64,000 nucleotides of DNA, from positions 248,001-312,000 of the forward strand of contig CAVTEM010000002.1 of the NCBI GenBank assembly GCA_963733845.1, written 5' to 3'. The DNA comes from DATFQE01 sp963733845 (GTDB lineage Bacteria; Actinomycetota; Thermoleophilia; Gaiellales; Gaiellaceae). Below the pieces are notes generated by a model. The model had not been told where the DNA came from and ran no database searches. It worked only from the letters and a program-made list of their open reading frames with translations. Positions 7,977-16,782 of the stretch are shown one piece after another (the first letter of the stretch is position 1; every line of letters begins with the position of its first letter). The position numbers and the translations under genes were made by a program.

Positions 7977-8986
7977 CCGCGCCCGGCCGCGTGGCGGTCG
8001 AGCAGATCGAGCTCGAGCCGCCCGGCCCCGGCGAGGCGCTCGTCCGCGTCGAGGCGAGCGGCGTGTGCCACACGGACCTCCACATCGTCCACACCGACGG
8101 CTGGGGCCACCCCCTGCCCGTGCTGCTCGGCCACGAGGGCTCGGCCCGCGTCGAGGCCCTGGGCGAAGGTGTCGACCACGTCTCCGTCGGCGAGCGCGTG
8201 ATCGTGGGCTGGCGCTCGCCGTGCGGCGAGTGCGCGTGGTGCCGGCGCGGGGCGAGCCACCTCTGCCGGACGCCGCGCGGGCCCGGCCAGCGAATGCGGC
8301 TCAGCGACGGCCGCGCCCTCACGGGCGCGCTCCAGACGGGAACGCTGGCGACGCGGATCGTCGTCCACGGCTCCGCGCTGGTGGCGTTGCCCGTGGAGCT
8401 CCCGCCCGAGCAGGCGTGCCTGATCGGGTGCGCGGTCGCGACCGGCGTGGGCTCCGTGCTCAAGACCGCACAGGTCTGGCAGGGCGCACGCGTCGGGGTG
8501 ATCGGCTGCGGCGCGGTCGGGCTCTGCGTCGTCCAGGGCGCGCGGATCGCCGGCGCGTCGGAGATCTACGCGATCGACCTCGACGAGCGGAAGGTCGACG
8601 TGGCGGCCCGGTTCGGCGCGACGCATGCGGGCCCGGGCGAGCGGCTCGACTTCGTCTTCGACGTGGTCGGCCGGCGGGAGACGGTCTCCCAGGGCCTGCG
8701 CATGCTCGGCCACGCGGGCACGCTCGTCTACATCGGCCTGCCCCAGCCCGGTTCGGAGGCGATCGTGCCGCTCGAGAACCTCTTCGGCCGGCGCATGCGG
8801 ATCCTCGTCTCGCACGGGGGCGACCACGTCCCGGCGGACGACTTCCCGCGGCTGGCCCGGTTCGCGGCCGAGGGCCGTCTCGACCTGGCCGGGATGGTCA
8901 CGAAGACGATCGCGCTGGACGACATCGAGCAGGCCTTCGCCGACATGGAGGCGGGCCAGGTGATCCGCTCCGTGGTGGTGTTATGA
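7955..8986 (+). CDS. Zinc-dependent medium-chain alcohol dehydrogenase
   Basis: 343 residues. The apparent TTG start lies inside the oxidase gene. Catalytic zinc ligands are visible in SGVCHTD and GHEGSARV. The structural zinc loop has four cysteines (CGECAWCRRGASHLC). The Rossmann motif is GVIGCGAVGLCVVQGAR, with a following Asp (IDLDERK) favouring NAD. This is the class of Zn-alcohol or thiol-dependent formaldehyde dehydrogenases (Actinobacteria often use mycothiol). It presumably makes or uses the carbonyl/hydroxyl partner of the neighbouring hydroxyacid oxidase, but the substrate is not identifiable. Confidence 0.87.
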   Translation: MDRGAVLTAPGRVAVEQIELEPPGPGEALVRVEASGVCHTDLHIVHTDGWGHPLPVLLGHEGSARVEALGEGVDHVSVGERVIVGWRSPCGECAWCRRGASHLCRTPRGPGQRMRLSDGRALTGALQTGTLATRIVVHGSALVALPVELPPEQACLIGCAVATGVGSVLKTAQVWQGARVGVIGCGAVGLCVVQGARIAGASEIYAIDLDERKVDVAARFGATHAGPGERLDFVFDVVGRRETVSQGLRMLGHAGTLVYIGLPQPGSEAIVPLENLFGRRMRILVSHGGDHVPADDFPRLARFAAEGRLDLAGMVTKTIALDDIEQAFADMEAGQVIRSVVVL

Positions 8987-9030
8987 GCTCCCTTCAGCGT
9001 GACGCCTGTGCCGTCGGGCCGCGCTGTGCG

Positions 9031-9123
9031 GCGCGATGCCGCGTCCTCAGTCGCGCCACGCTATGCGTCCCATATACACGGAACGCTCCCTGCGTCCTTG
9101 CCTCGCACCGCCCATCGCACCCC
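9031..9123 (-). repeat. Copy B of a two-copy ~90-nt intergenic element
   Basis: On the reverse strand this stretch shares long identical blocks with 37155-37241: GGGGTGCGA, AGGCAAGGACGCAGGGAG, GGGACGC, TAGCGTG and GAGGACGCGGCAT, with variable joints between. It contains three GGACGC units and a short hairpin ACGC-ATA-GCGT. It lies in the gap between two forward-strand genes and is antisense to them. A conserved non-coding RNA or a mobile intergenic repeat would both fit. Coding is unlikely because the two copies differ by indels that are not multiples of three. Confidence 0.7.
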
Positions 9124-9154
9124 GACGACGAGGCGACACACTGAAGGAAGCTCG

Positions 9155-9550
9155 GTGAAGATCCCGCCTCCCATCGCCGACCTGCTCGGTATCGAGATCG
9201 TCTCCGCCGGGAGCGGCGAGTGCACGATGCGGATGGAGGCCGTCGAGGCGCACGAGAACCCGATGGGCACCGTGCAGGGCGGCATCTTCTGCGCCCTCGC
9301 CGACGGCGCGATGGGCTTCGCGTTCCTCTCCACGCTCGGCGACGGCGAGTCGTTCACGACCCTCGAGCTGAAGATCAACTACCTGCGCCCCTTCCGCTCC
9401 GGGACGCTGACGGCCCACGGCAAGGTGCTCCACCGCGGCCGCACCGTGGGCCTGCTCGCCTGCGATGTCGTCGACGAGGAAGGCCGCCTGATCGCCCACT
9501 CGACGAGCACCTGCATGGCCCTCCGGGGCGAGTCCGCCGAGGGCCGCTGA
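9155..9550 (+). CDS. PaaI-type hotdog thioesterase
   Basis: 131 residues from the GTG at 9155, chosen because GAAGGAAG lies five bases upstream; the longer open frame runs through the intergenic repeat. The fold signature ENPMGTVQGGIFCALADGAMGFA, with the Asp active-site helix, and the closing strand LTAHGKVLHRGRTVGLLACDV are typical of PaaI/YigI thioesterases, which hydrolyse acyl-CoA or hydroxyphenylacetyl-CoA-like thioesters. It likely acts as a CoA-recycling accessory in the acyl-CoA pathways around it. Confidence 0.85.
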   Translation: MKIPPPIADLLGIEIVSAGSGECTMRMEAVEAHENPMGTVQGGIFCALADGAMGFAFLSTLGDGESFTTLELKINYLRPFRSGTLTAHGKVLHRGRTVGLLACDVVDEEGRLIAHSTSTCMALRGESAEGR

Positions 9551-9552
9551 GC

Positions 9553-9573
9553 CAAGTAACAGACTGTTACTTG
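9553..9573. repeat. Palindromic repeat, pair 1 left copy
   Basis: Core AAGTAACAGACTGTTACTT with 10-bp perfect arms including flanking C/G around one central base. It starts 3 bp after the thioesterase stop. The left flank GGGCCGCTGAGC resembles the flank of the copy at 46917. Centre-to-centre distance to the next copy is 56 bp. Confidence 0.92.
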
Positions 9574-9608
9574 CTCCGCCGGGCCGCATCTCTCCACGCT
9601 TCCCAGCG

Positions 9609-9629
9609 CTAGTAACAGACTGTTACTTG
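9609..9629. repeat. Palindromic repeat, pair 1 right copy
   Basis: Same core with one mismatch in the outer arm (CT instead of CA on the left). It overlaps the 3' end of the frameshifted acyl-CoA dehydrogenase on the reverse strand. Its left flank CGCTTCCC is shared with the copy at 17958. Confidence 0.9.
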
Positions 9630-11041
9630 AGTTCGCTCGTCGCCGGCCAGCACGCCGCTCGAGCACGTCCGCGTAGGCCGGGTCGGACTCCGGGTCGTAG
9701 CCCGGCTTCAGGTGGCGCCGCTCGATCAGCTCGGCCGACGCTCCTCGCCCTCCGTCCGCAGGCAGGCGACCTGGAGGTGGCGGACCAGTGCGTCCAGCTG
9801 CCGCCGGCCGTGGAGCGCGCCCCACTCGGGCTCCGCCAGCGAGCGACGGAGACGCGCACCGAGCTCGGCCGGCGCCTGCGCCCGCTCGACGACCAGGTCG
9901 ACGGCGTCCAGCTTCGCCAGGTCGCGGAGCACCTGCGCGCAGAGCACGTTGTGCGTCCCCTCCCAGCTCTCGAAGACGATCGCGTCGCGGTAGAGGCGCG
10001 GGAGCGGCGAGAAGTCCTCGATCGTGCCGTTGCCGCCGAGCGCCTCGATCCCGCGCCGGCACGCCTTCGTGGCCGCGAGCGAGGTGACGAACTTGTTCGC
10101 GTTCACGAGCACGCGGTGCCACGCGACGTCGTCCTCGGTCGCCCTGCCGTCGTCGATCCGGGCGACCAGCTCGGTCAGGTGCACGGGACGAGGCCAGCGC
10201 GGCGGAGGCCTCCGCCCTCAGCACCGCCAGGTTCTCCCGGACGAGCGGGAACCTCGAGATCGGACCCCCGAAGGCCTCGCGCTCGGCCGCGAAGGCCTCC
10301 GCCTCGTCGGACGCCCTGCGCATCAGCCCGGCCGAGCCGATGCGCGTTCAGCCAGCGTGAGGTGTTGAGCACGCTCACCGCCGTCCGGAAGCCCTCCTCG
10401 AGCGGCCCGAGCGCGAACGCCTGCGCACCCTCGAACTCGATCTCGCCGGTCGCGAGCGCGCGCGTTCCCAGCTTGTCCTTCAGCTTGCGGAGCCGGAAGC
10501 CGCCCTCCGAGCGCGGCACGAGGAAGCAGCCGATCCCGGCCGTCCCGGGAGCCCCGCCGCGCGGCCGTGCGGTGACGAGGAACTGGTCGGCGTCCGCGAC
10601 CGAGCAGAACCACTTCTCCCCGTACAAGCGCCACGCATCACCGTCGGGCACGGCCTCGACGCGGTTGGCGCCGACGTCCGAGCCGCCGTGCCGCTCGGTC
10701 AGGAACTGGGCTCCTCGCTGCGCGCGGTCGTAGTCCGGCTCGAGTAGCGGCGGGAGAAACCGCGCGCGCAGCTCGTCGGACGCTCGCGAGCGCAGGGCGC
10801 GCACGAGACCGGCGGTGCAGACGACCGGACATGCGTGGCCGCCCTCGCCCGACTGCGCGAGCCGGAAGAAGAGCGAGGCCTGCTCGGCGGCGGGAGCGCC
10901 CACGATCCCCGTCGCCCAGACCGCGCGTCCGGCACGGTGGTAGGAGGGGTGAAACTCCACCTCGCCGTCGACCAGCCGCGGCGGGTGCAGCTCGGCCTCG
11001 GCGACGAGCTCGTCGAGGTCGCTGGAAACGGCGTCGATCAC
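9623..11041 (-). pseudogene. Acyl-CoA dehydrogenase, three frame breaks
   Basis: Reading from 11041, the segment up to about 10330 gives the N-terminal and beta-barrel parts of an acyl-CoA dehydrogenase (FLTERHGGSDVGAN, then WRLYGEKWFCSVADADQFLVT, then GIGCFLVPR). The sequence then changes frame near 10330 (to RRASDEAEAFAAEREAFGG), near 10190 (to LTELVARIDDGRATEDDVAWH, continuing through CRRGIEALGGNGTIEDFS and WEGTHNVLC) and near 9740. The order matches the AidB/isovaleryl-CoA-dehydrogenase-like subgroup. The N-terminal helical domain looks short. All key regions are conserved, so sequencing indels are likelier than decay. The stop is probably the TAA inside the palindrome at about 9623. Confidence 0.75.
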
Positions 11042-11059
11042 AGCTATAGGCTAAGCGCC

Positions 11060-12154
11060 ATGGACCTGCGCGACAGCCCCGACGAGGCCGCCTTCCGCGA
11101 GGAGGTCCGCGCCTGGCTCGCCGACAACCTGCCCGCAGGCGACCACCGCGAGTGGAGCCGCAAGCTCTACGACGCCGGCTACGTGGCGATGACCTGGCCG
11201 GAGGAGTACGGCGGCAAGGGCGCGCCGTACAGCCACCAGGCGATCGTGCTGGAGGAGTTCGCACGCGCCGGCGCGCCGCAGCACATGGGCGTGATCGGCC
11301 TCGGTATGGCCGGGCCGACGATCATGGCGCACGGCACCGAGGAGCAGAAGAAGCGCTACCTGCCGAAGATCACGTCGGCCGAGGAGATCTGGTGCCAGGG
11401 CTTCTCCGAGCCCGGTGCGGGCTCCGACCTCTCCGCCGTCCGCACGAAGATCGACGTGCAGGACGACACGTTCGTCGTCACCGGCCAGAAGGTCTGGTCG
11501 TCGTTCGCGCACATCGCCGACTACTGCATCCTCGTCGGCCGCAGCGACCCCGAGTCGGAGCGCCATGCCGGGCTGACGTACATGATCGTCGACATGCACG
11601 CGCCCGGAGTCGAGGTGCGCCCGCTCAAGCAGATCACCGGCGAGTCCGAGTTCAACGAGATCTTCCTCACGGACGTGCAGGTGCCGCGCGAGAACCTGCT
11701 CGGCGAGATCGGCGGCGGCTGGCAGGTGGCGATGACCACGCTCCTGCACGAGCGCGGCACGCTCGGCTTCGCGCTCAGCGGCGTGCTCGAGTCGCAGCTG
11801 AACAAGCTGACCGAGCTCGCGAAGGCGAGGAACGGCCACGACGCGATCATCCGCGACCGGCTCGCGCACGAGTGGATCGTGCAGCAGGCCCTGAAGATGA
11901 CCAACTACCGCTCGCTGACCACGCTGATGCAGACGGGCATCCCGGGCCCGGAGGGGTCCGCGGTCAAGCTGGCCTGGTCGGAGGCCAACCAGCGGCTGAC
12001 GAAGCTCGCGATGGAGATCCTCGAGGGCGAGGACGACGGCTACTGGGGCCATCAGCAGCTGCGCAGCCGCGGCAACACGATCGAGGCCGGCACCTCCGAG
12101 ATCCTGCGCAACATCATCGCCGAGCGGGTGCTCGGCCTACCCCGGAGCAGATAG
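11060..12154 (+). CDS. Acyl-CoA dehydrogenase (FadE-like, alpha partner)
   Basis: 364 residues from the ATG at 11060, divergent from the preceding broken dehydrogenase with 18 bp between starts. It has the FAD/substrate motif QGFSEPGAGSDLS, the signature GQKVWSSFAHIADYCIL, ITGESEFNEIFLTDVQVP, and the C-terminal NTIEAGTSEILRNIIAERVLGLPR. The N-terminal half resembles mycobacterial FadE enzymes that form alpha2beta2 heterotetramers in steroid and branched-acyl side-chain oxidation. The next gene starts directly after its stop and encodes a shortened dehydrogenase, which supports a heteromeric pair. Confidence 0.9.
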   Translation: MDLRDSPDEAAFREEVRAWLADNLPAGDHREWSRKLYDAGYVAMTWPEEYGGKGAPYSHQAIVLEEFARAGAPQHMGVIGLGMAGPTIMAHGTEEQKKRYLPKITSAEEIWCQGFSEPGAGSDLSAVRTKIDVQDDTFVVTGQKVWSSFAHIADYCILVGRSDPESERHAGLTYMIVDMHAPGVEVRPLKQITGESEFNEIFLTDVQVPRENLLGEIGGGWQVAMTTLLHERGTLGFALSGVLESQLNKLTELAKARNGHDAIIRDRLAHEWIVQQALKMTNYRSLTTLMQTGIPGPEGSAVKLAWSEANQRLTKLAMEILEGEDDGYWGHQQLRSRGNTIEAGTSEILRNIIAERVLGLPRSR

Positions 12155-12769
12155 ATGCAGTTTGCCTTCACCGACGAGCAGGAGCTCCTACGCCGCGAGG
12201 CCCGCGAGGCGCTCGGGAACGGCGGCTGGAGCCGCGACGACATCGCCGCCGCCGACCTTGGCTTCGTCGACCAGGCAGTGCTGTTCGAGGAGGCAGGCCG
12301 CGCCGGTCTCGGCGAGTCCCTCTTCGACGAGTCCCGCCCGGACGACGAGAAGCTGGCCGCGCTCTCGCTGGAGGCGGTCGGGATCGCGCAGAAGGCGCTC
12401 GACCTCGGCGTCGAGTACGCCAAGGAGCGCGAGCAGTTCGGACGCAAGATCGGCGTCTACCAGGCCGTCTCGCACCAGCTCGCCGACACGTACGTCGACA
12501 CGGAGCTCGCGCGCTCGCTCGCGTACTGGGCAGCGTGGTGCGTCGCCGAGGACGACGAGCAGACGAAGGTCGCAGTCGCCGCGGCGAAGGCCTTCGCGAG
12601 CGACGCCGCGGTCGCCGCCTGCGAGCGCTCGATCCAGGTACACGGCGGGATCGGCTTCACCTGGGAGCACGTGCTGCACACGTACTACAAGCGCGCGCTC
12701 TGGATCCAGGCCTACGGCGGCTACCCGCGCGAGCAGCGGGCGAAGGTCGCCGCGCACCTGCTCGATTGA
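12155..12769 (+). CDS. Miniature acyl-CoA dehydrogenase subunit (204 aa, lacks the beta-barrel)
   Basis: The ATG follows the upstream stop with no gap. Residues 1-50 look like the N-terminal helical domain (FTDEQELLRREAREALG; VDQAVLFEEAGRAGLGESLF). The chain then goes directly to the C-terminal helical domain (SLEAVGIAQKALDLGVEYAKEREQFGRKIGVYQAV, then CERSIQVHGGIGFTWEHVLHTYYKRA). The middle beta-barrel, about 150 residues in normal 340-390-residue relatives, is missing without any frame break. I infer a partner subunit of the preceding dehydrogenase, keeping the helical interface and FAD-contacting C-terminal helices. Confidence 0.82.
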   Translation: MQFAFTDEQELLRREAREALGNGGWSRDDIAAADLGFVDQAVLFEEAGRAGLGESLFDESRPDDEKLAALSLEAVGIAQKALDLGVEYAKEREQFGRKIGVYQAVSHQLADTYVDTELARSLAYWAAWCVAEDDEQTKVAVAAAKAFASDAAVAACERSIQVHGGIGFTWEHVLHTYYKRALWIQAYGGYPREQRAKVAAHLLD

Positions 12770-13563
12770 CGCGCACGGCGCTCGTCACCGGGGCGTCGTC
12801 GGGGATCGGCGCGGCCTGCGCCACGCGGCTCGCGCGCTCGGGCTGGCGCGTGTTCGCGGGCGTCCGCAAGCCCGGAGACGCGCCTGAGGGGACGGAGGAG
12901 GTGCTCCTCGACGTGACCGACCCGGGCCAGATCGCCGCCGCTGCGGAGAGGGTCGAGGAGCTGCACGGGCTCGTGAACAACGCGGGCGTGGCGATCGCCA
13001 TGCCGATCGAGTTCGTGCCGCTCGACGAGCTGCGCAGGCAGTTGGAGGTCAACGTCGTCGGCCAGGTCGCCGTGACCCAGGCCTTTCTTCCGGCCCTTCG
13101 GCGCGCAACGGGCAACGTCGTCCTGGTCGGCTCGATTGCGGGCAAGAGCGCGCTGCCGTTCCTCGGCCCGTACGCAGCGTCGAAGCATGCGCTCGAGGCG
13201 ATCGCCGACTCACTGCGAGTCGAGGTTGCGCCCTGGGGGATCGGGGTGACCATCGTCGAGCCGGGCTCGATCGCAACGCCGATCTGGCAGAAGGGCGCGG
13301 CGAAGGCGGACGAGCTGCGGACGCCGCAGACCGATGGGCTCTACGGCGAGCGGATCGACGCGTTCCGGCGCATCGCGGCGAAACGCGGCGCAGCGGGCGC
13401 CCCGGCCGAGGCCGTGGCGGAAGTAGTCGAGCGCGCGCTCAGCGACGATCGGCCGAGGACGCGCGTGGTCGTCGGCCGCGACGCGCACATGAGAGCCGGG
13501 GTCGAGCGGCTGCCCGACCGCGCCCGGGACCGCATCTACCGCCGCTTGCTGTTAGGTGACTAG
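12766..13563 (+). CDS. SDR family oxidoreductase
   Basis: 265 residues from a TTG overlapping the upstream TGA. Classical SDR: NAD(P) motif TGASSGIG, NNAG, catalytic Ser in VGSIAGK and Tyr-Lys in YAASK. The stretch EPGSIATPIWQKG and the C-terminal LPDRARDRIYRRLL resemble retinol- or steroid-dehydrogenase-like SDRs. Translationally coupled to the acyl-CoA dehydrogenase pair; it probably oxidises a hydroxyacyl or steroid-like intermediate, but the substrate is not determined. Confidence 0.86.
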   Translation: MTRTALVTGASSGIGAACATRLARSGWRVFAGVRKPGDAPEGTEEVLLDVTDPGQIAAAAERVEELHGLVNNAGVAIAMPIEFVPLDELRRQLEVNVVGQVAVTQAFLPALRRATGNVVLVGSIAGKSALPFLGPYAASKHALEAIADSLRVEVAPWGIGVTIVEPGSIATPIWQKGAAKADELRTPQTDGLYGERIDAFRRIAAKRGAAGAPAEAVAEVVERALSDDRPRTRVVVGRDAHMRAGVERLPDRARDRIYRRLLLGD

Positions 13564-13616
13564 ACGCGGCGCGCGACTTTGAGCGACGATTGCAGCACGC
13601 GAGCGAGGAGGGATCG

Positions 13617-15218
13617 ATGCACGGCCTGATGATGGATGACTACCAGCTCACCCTGCCGCCGATCCTGCGGCGGGCGGAGACGTTCTTCGGGGACAAGGAG
13701 ATCGTCAGCCGGCTGCCTGACAAGAGCTTCCACAGGTACACGTACCGCGAGATGGCGCAGCGCGCGAAGCAGCTCGCCGTCGGCCTGCAGAGCCTCGGGC
13801 TGAAGCCCGGCGACCGTGTCGGCACGCTGTGCTGGAACCACTACCAGCACCTGGAGGCGTACTTCGGCATCCCGTGCGGCGGCTACGTGCTGCACACGCT
13901 CAACCTGCGGCTGCACCCGACCGACCTGGCCTACGTCGCCGCGCATGCGGACGACAAAGCCGTGATCGTCGACAAGAGCCTGCTGCCGCTGCTCGAGAGC
14001 TTCAAGGGCGAGACGAACATCGAGCACGTCCTCGTGGTCGAGGACAGCTACGAGGAGCTGCTCGACGGCGCCAGCGCCGACGACTGGACCGATCCCGAGC
14101 TCGACGAGCGCACCGCCGCCGCAATGTGCTTCACGAGCGGGACCACGGGCCGCTGCAAGGGCGTCGTCTACTCGCACCGCTCGACGATCCTGCACGCGCT
14201 CGGCGTCGCCACCACCTCGCCGCTCGGCATGCGGATCGCGCACAACGACACGCTGCTGCCGGTCGTGCCGATGTTCCACGCCAACGCGTGGGGCTACCCG
14301 TATCTGGCCGCAATGCTCGGGACGAAGCTCGTCTTCCCGGGGCCCTATCTCGACCCGGAGAGCCTGCTCGAGGACTTCGTCGCCGAGGGCGTCACCTGGA
14401 CGGCGGGCGTGCCGACGATCTGGCTCGGGCTGCTGCAGCTCCTGGACGCGAATCCCGGCAAGTGGGACCTCTCGCGGATGAAGGGCATGCTGGTCGGAGG
14501 CTCGGCCGTGCCACGCGCCATGATCGCTGCCTACAAGGAACGCCACGGCCTCAGCGTCGTGCAGGGCTGGGGCATGACCGAGACCTCGCCGGTTGCGTCC
14601 GTGACCGACCTCATCGGCGACCTCGCCGACGCAGACCAGGACACGCAGTTCGACTTCGTGGCCATGGCAGGGGTCCCGCTGCCGTTCGTCGAGATCCGCG
14701 CGCGGGCGGGCGAGGAGGAGGTGCCCTGGGACGGCGAGGCGATGGGCGAGCTCGAGGTTCGCGGGCCCTGGGTCGCTGCCGGCTACTACGAGGACGACAC
14801 CCAGGCCGACCGCTGGACCGCCGACGGCTGGTTCAAGACCGGCGACATCGTCTCGATGCACCCGAAGGGCTTCATCCAGATCAAGGACCGTTCCAAGGAC
14901 GTGATCAAGTCCGGCGGCGAATGGATCTCCTCCGTCGAGGTCGAGAACGCGCTGATGGCGCATCCGGCGGTGGCCGAGGCGGCCGTGATCGCGATCCCGG
15001 ACGAGAAGTGGGCCGAGCGGCCACTCGCGGTGATCGTGCTGAAGGAGGGCCAGACCGCCACCGACGAGCAGCTGCGCGAGCACCTGGCGCCGAAGTTCGC
15101 CAAGTGGTGGCTGCCCGACCGCTTCGAGTTCGTGGACGAGATCCCGAAGACGTCCGTCGGCAAGTTCAAGAAGACCGCCCTCCGCGAGCAGTTCGCGCCG
15201 GAGCTCGCCGAGGCCTAG
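13617..15218 (+). CDS. Fatty-acid--CoA ligase (FadD-like, medium/long chain)
   Basis: 533 residues from the ATG at 13617, which has GAGGAGGGA seven bases upstream. AMP-binding motifs are complete: CFTSGTTGRCKGVVYSH, the gate region VVPMFHANAWGYPYLAA, GWGMTETSP, TGDIVSMHPKGFIQIKDRSKD, GEWISSVEVEN, and the catalytic Lys in TSVGKFKKTALRE. The N-terminus (MMDDYQLTLPPILRRAETFFGDKEIVSR) and these motifs are those of the alkane/fatty-acid FadD group. It activates a fatty or related acid for the oxidation enzymes on either side. It ends one base into the start of the quinone reductase. Confidence 0.9.
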   Translation: MHGLMMDDYQLTLPPILRRAETFFGDKEIVSRLPDKSFHRYTYREMAQRAKQLAVGLQSLGLKPGDRVGTLCWNHYQHLEAYFGIPCGGYVLHTLNLRLHPTDLAYVAAHADDKAVIVDKSLLPLLESFKGETNIEHVLVVEDSYEELLDGASADDWTDPELDERTAAAMCFTSGTTGRCKGVVYSHRSTILHALGVATTSPLGMRIAHNDTLLPVVPMFHANAWGYPYLAAMLGTKLVFPGPYLDPESLLEDFVAEGVTWTAGVPTIWLGLLQLLDANPGKWDLSRMKGMLVGGSAVPRAMIAAYKERHGLSVVQGWGMTETSPVASVTDLIGDLADADQDTQFDFVAMAGVPLPFVEIRARAGEEEVPWDGEAMGELEVRGPWVAAGYYEDDTQADRWTADGWFKTGDIVSMHPKGFIQIKDRSKDVIKSGGEWISSVEVENALMAHPAVAEAAVIAIPDEKWAERPLAVIVLKEGQTATDEQLREHLAPKFAKWWLPDRFEFVDEIPKTSVGKFKKTALREQFAPELAEA

Positions 15219-16135
15219 TGAAGGCCGTCGTCCTCCGCGAGCCGGGCGGCCCGGAGCAGCTCGGGCTCGAGGACGTTCCCGACCCCGAGCCCGCCGAGGG
15301 GCAGGTGCTGCTGCGCGTGCGCGCGGCCGGCGTCAACTTCGCCGACGTGCTCGTGCGCCAGGGCCGCTACCCGCAGGCGCCGGAGCTGCCCACCGTGCTC
15401 GGGAGGGAGGTGGCAGGCGAGGTCGAGGGGCGCAGGGTGATGAGTGCCTCGGGCGCCGAGTCCGGAGGCTACGCCGAGCTGGCGGCCGCCGACCCCGACT
15501 GGCTCGTGCCGCTGCCCGATTCGGCGTCGTTCGAGGAGGGCGCGTCGTTTTTGACCACGTTCCTGACGGCGTGGATGCCGCTCAAGCGCGCGGGGGTCGG
15601 GCCTGGCTCGACGGTGCTCGTGCACGCGGCAGCGGGCGGTGTCGGCTCGGCGGGCGTGCAGCTCGCCAAGCATCTCGGTGCGCGGGTGGCGGCCACGGCG
15701 AGCTCCGAGGAGAAGCGGCAGGCCGCCCTCGACCTGGGCGCGGACGAGGCGTTCGGCTACGACGACTTCGCCGACAGCGTGCAGGCCGACCTCGTGCTGG
15801 ATGCCGTCGGGGGCGACGTCTTCAAGCGGTCGATCGCGACGCTGAACCCGCTCGGCACGATCGTCGCGATCGGCTACGCCGACGGCTGGTGGGACCCGCT
15901 GGACACCGCTCTGATGGTCGGGCGGAACCTGTCGCTGAACGGCTTCTACCTCGGTCGGCTGATGAAGCTGCGGCCGGACGTCGTCCACGAGGCGACTCGC
16001 GAGGTCGTAGCGCTGTGGGAGGCCGGCGCCGTCAAGCCGGTCGTCGGGGCGACCTTCCCGCTCGGGCAGGCCGCCGACGCGCACCGGCTGATCGAGGAGC
16101 GCAAGAGCGTCGGCAAGGTCGTCCTTGTTCCCTGA
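15218..16135 (+). CDS. NADPH:quinone oxidoreductase-like zinc-free MDR enzyme
   Basis: 305 residues from a GTG that shares one base with the ligase stop. The N-terminal MDR domain (MKAVVLREPGGPEQL, AAGVNFADVLVRQGRYP) lacks the zinc cysteines. The nucleotide motif is VHAAAGGVGSAGVQLAKHLGARV, and LVLDAVGGDVF and NPLGTIVAIGYADG follow. Such enzymes reduce quinones or enones with NADPH; in this cluster a 2-enoyl thioester or enone reduction is plausible. Complete and unbroken. Confidence 0.87.
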   Translation: MKAVVLREPGGPEQLGLEDVPDPEPAEGQVLLRVRAAGVNFADVLVRQGRYPQAPELPTVLGREVAGEVEGRRVMSASGAESGGYAELAAADPDWLVPLPDSASFEEGASFLTTFLTAWMPLKRAGVGPGSTVLVHAAAGGVGSAGVQLAKHLGARVAATASSEEKRQAALDLGADEAFGYDDFADSVQADLVLDAVGGDVFKRSIATLNPLGTIVAIGYADGWWDPLDTALMVGRNLSLNGFYLGRLMKLRPDVVHEATREVVALWEAGAVKPVVGATFPLGQAADAHRLIEERKSVGKVVLVP

Positions 16136-16782
16136 GACAGCGCTGGTGACCGGCGGCCGCTCCGGAATCGGCGCAGCGATCGTCGAGCGGCTCCGTGAGG
16201 AAGGCGCGGAGGTCCGCGTCCTCGACCTGGCCGACGGCTTCGACGTGGCCGATCCCACCGCGTGGGAGATCGGTCGAGCCCGTTCAGCTCGCCTGCCTGA
16301 ACGCGGGCACGATTGCGCGGGTCGAGGACGTGCGCGAGCTTCCCGACGAGAACTACCGGCGCGTGCTCGCAACCAACGTCGACGGGGTCGTCTTCGGCGT
16401 GCGGCGGCTGGCGCGGGTGATGACCGAGGGGAGCGCGATCGTCGTGACCGCCTCGCTCGCCGGCCTGACGACGATGGTCACCGATCCGATCTACTCCGGG
16501 TCGAAGCACTTCCTCGTCGGCTTCGTCCGTTCGGTCGCGCCGCAGCTCGCCGAGCACGGGATCACGATCAACGCCGTCTGTCCGGCCGTCGTCGACACGC
16601 CGATGGTGGCGACCGTGCGGGACGAGGTGCTGGCCGCCGGCATCCCCCTGATCCAGCCGGAGGAGATCGCCGACGCCGTCCTCGGCGCCGCGCGCGACGG
16701 CTCGACCGGCGAGTGCTGGGCGTGTCTCCCGAACCGTCCGGCTGCGAAGCACGAGTTCCCGCGCTTCTTCCGTTCCGCATGA
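16125..16782 (+). CDS. SDR family oxidoreductase (one frame break)
   Basis: Starts at a TTG inside the 3' end of the quinone reductase gene. The first frame gives ALVTGGRSGIGAAIVERLREEGAEVRVLDL; near 16270 the frame changes and continues as LACLNAGTIARVEDV, VTASLAGLTTMV, then the catalytic YSGSK and AVCPAVVDTPMV. About 218 residues when joined. All SDR landmarks are present on either side of the break, so an indel error is likely. Ends in a 3-bp overlap with the thioesterase start. Confidence 0.78.

Noticed and set aside
8999..9154. N-terminal extension of the thioesterase through the intergenic repeat
   Set aside because: A good ribosome site with GTG at 9155 and full hotdog domain downstream; the extension is low-complexity and lies in the repeated element.
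9553..9629. Palindrome pair as an intrinsic terminator
   Set aside because: Arms are A/T-rich with no following T-run, occur also upstream of genes and inside a coding sequence, and the spacing is fixed; not terminator-like.
10835..11059. Upstream extension of the acyl-CoA dehydrogenase at 11060
   Set aside because: It would overlap the divergent gene's coding sequence; the protein family begins at MDLRDSPDEAAFREEV.
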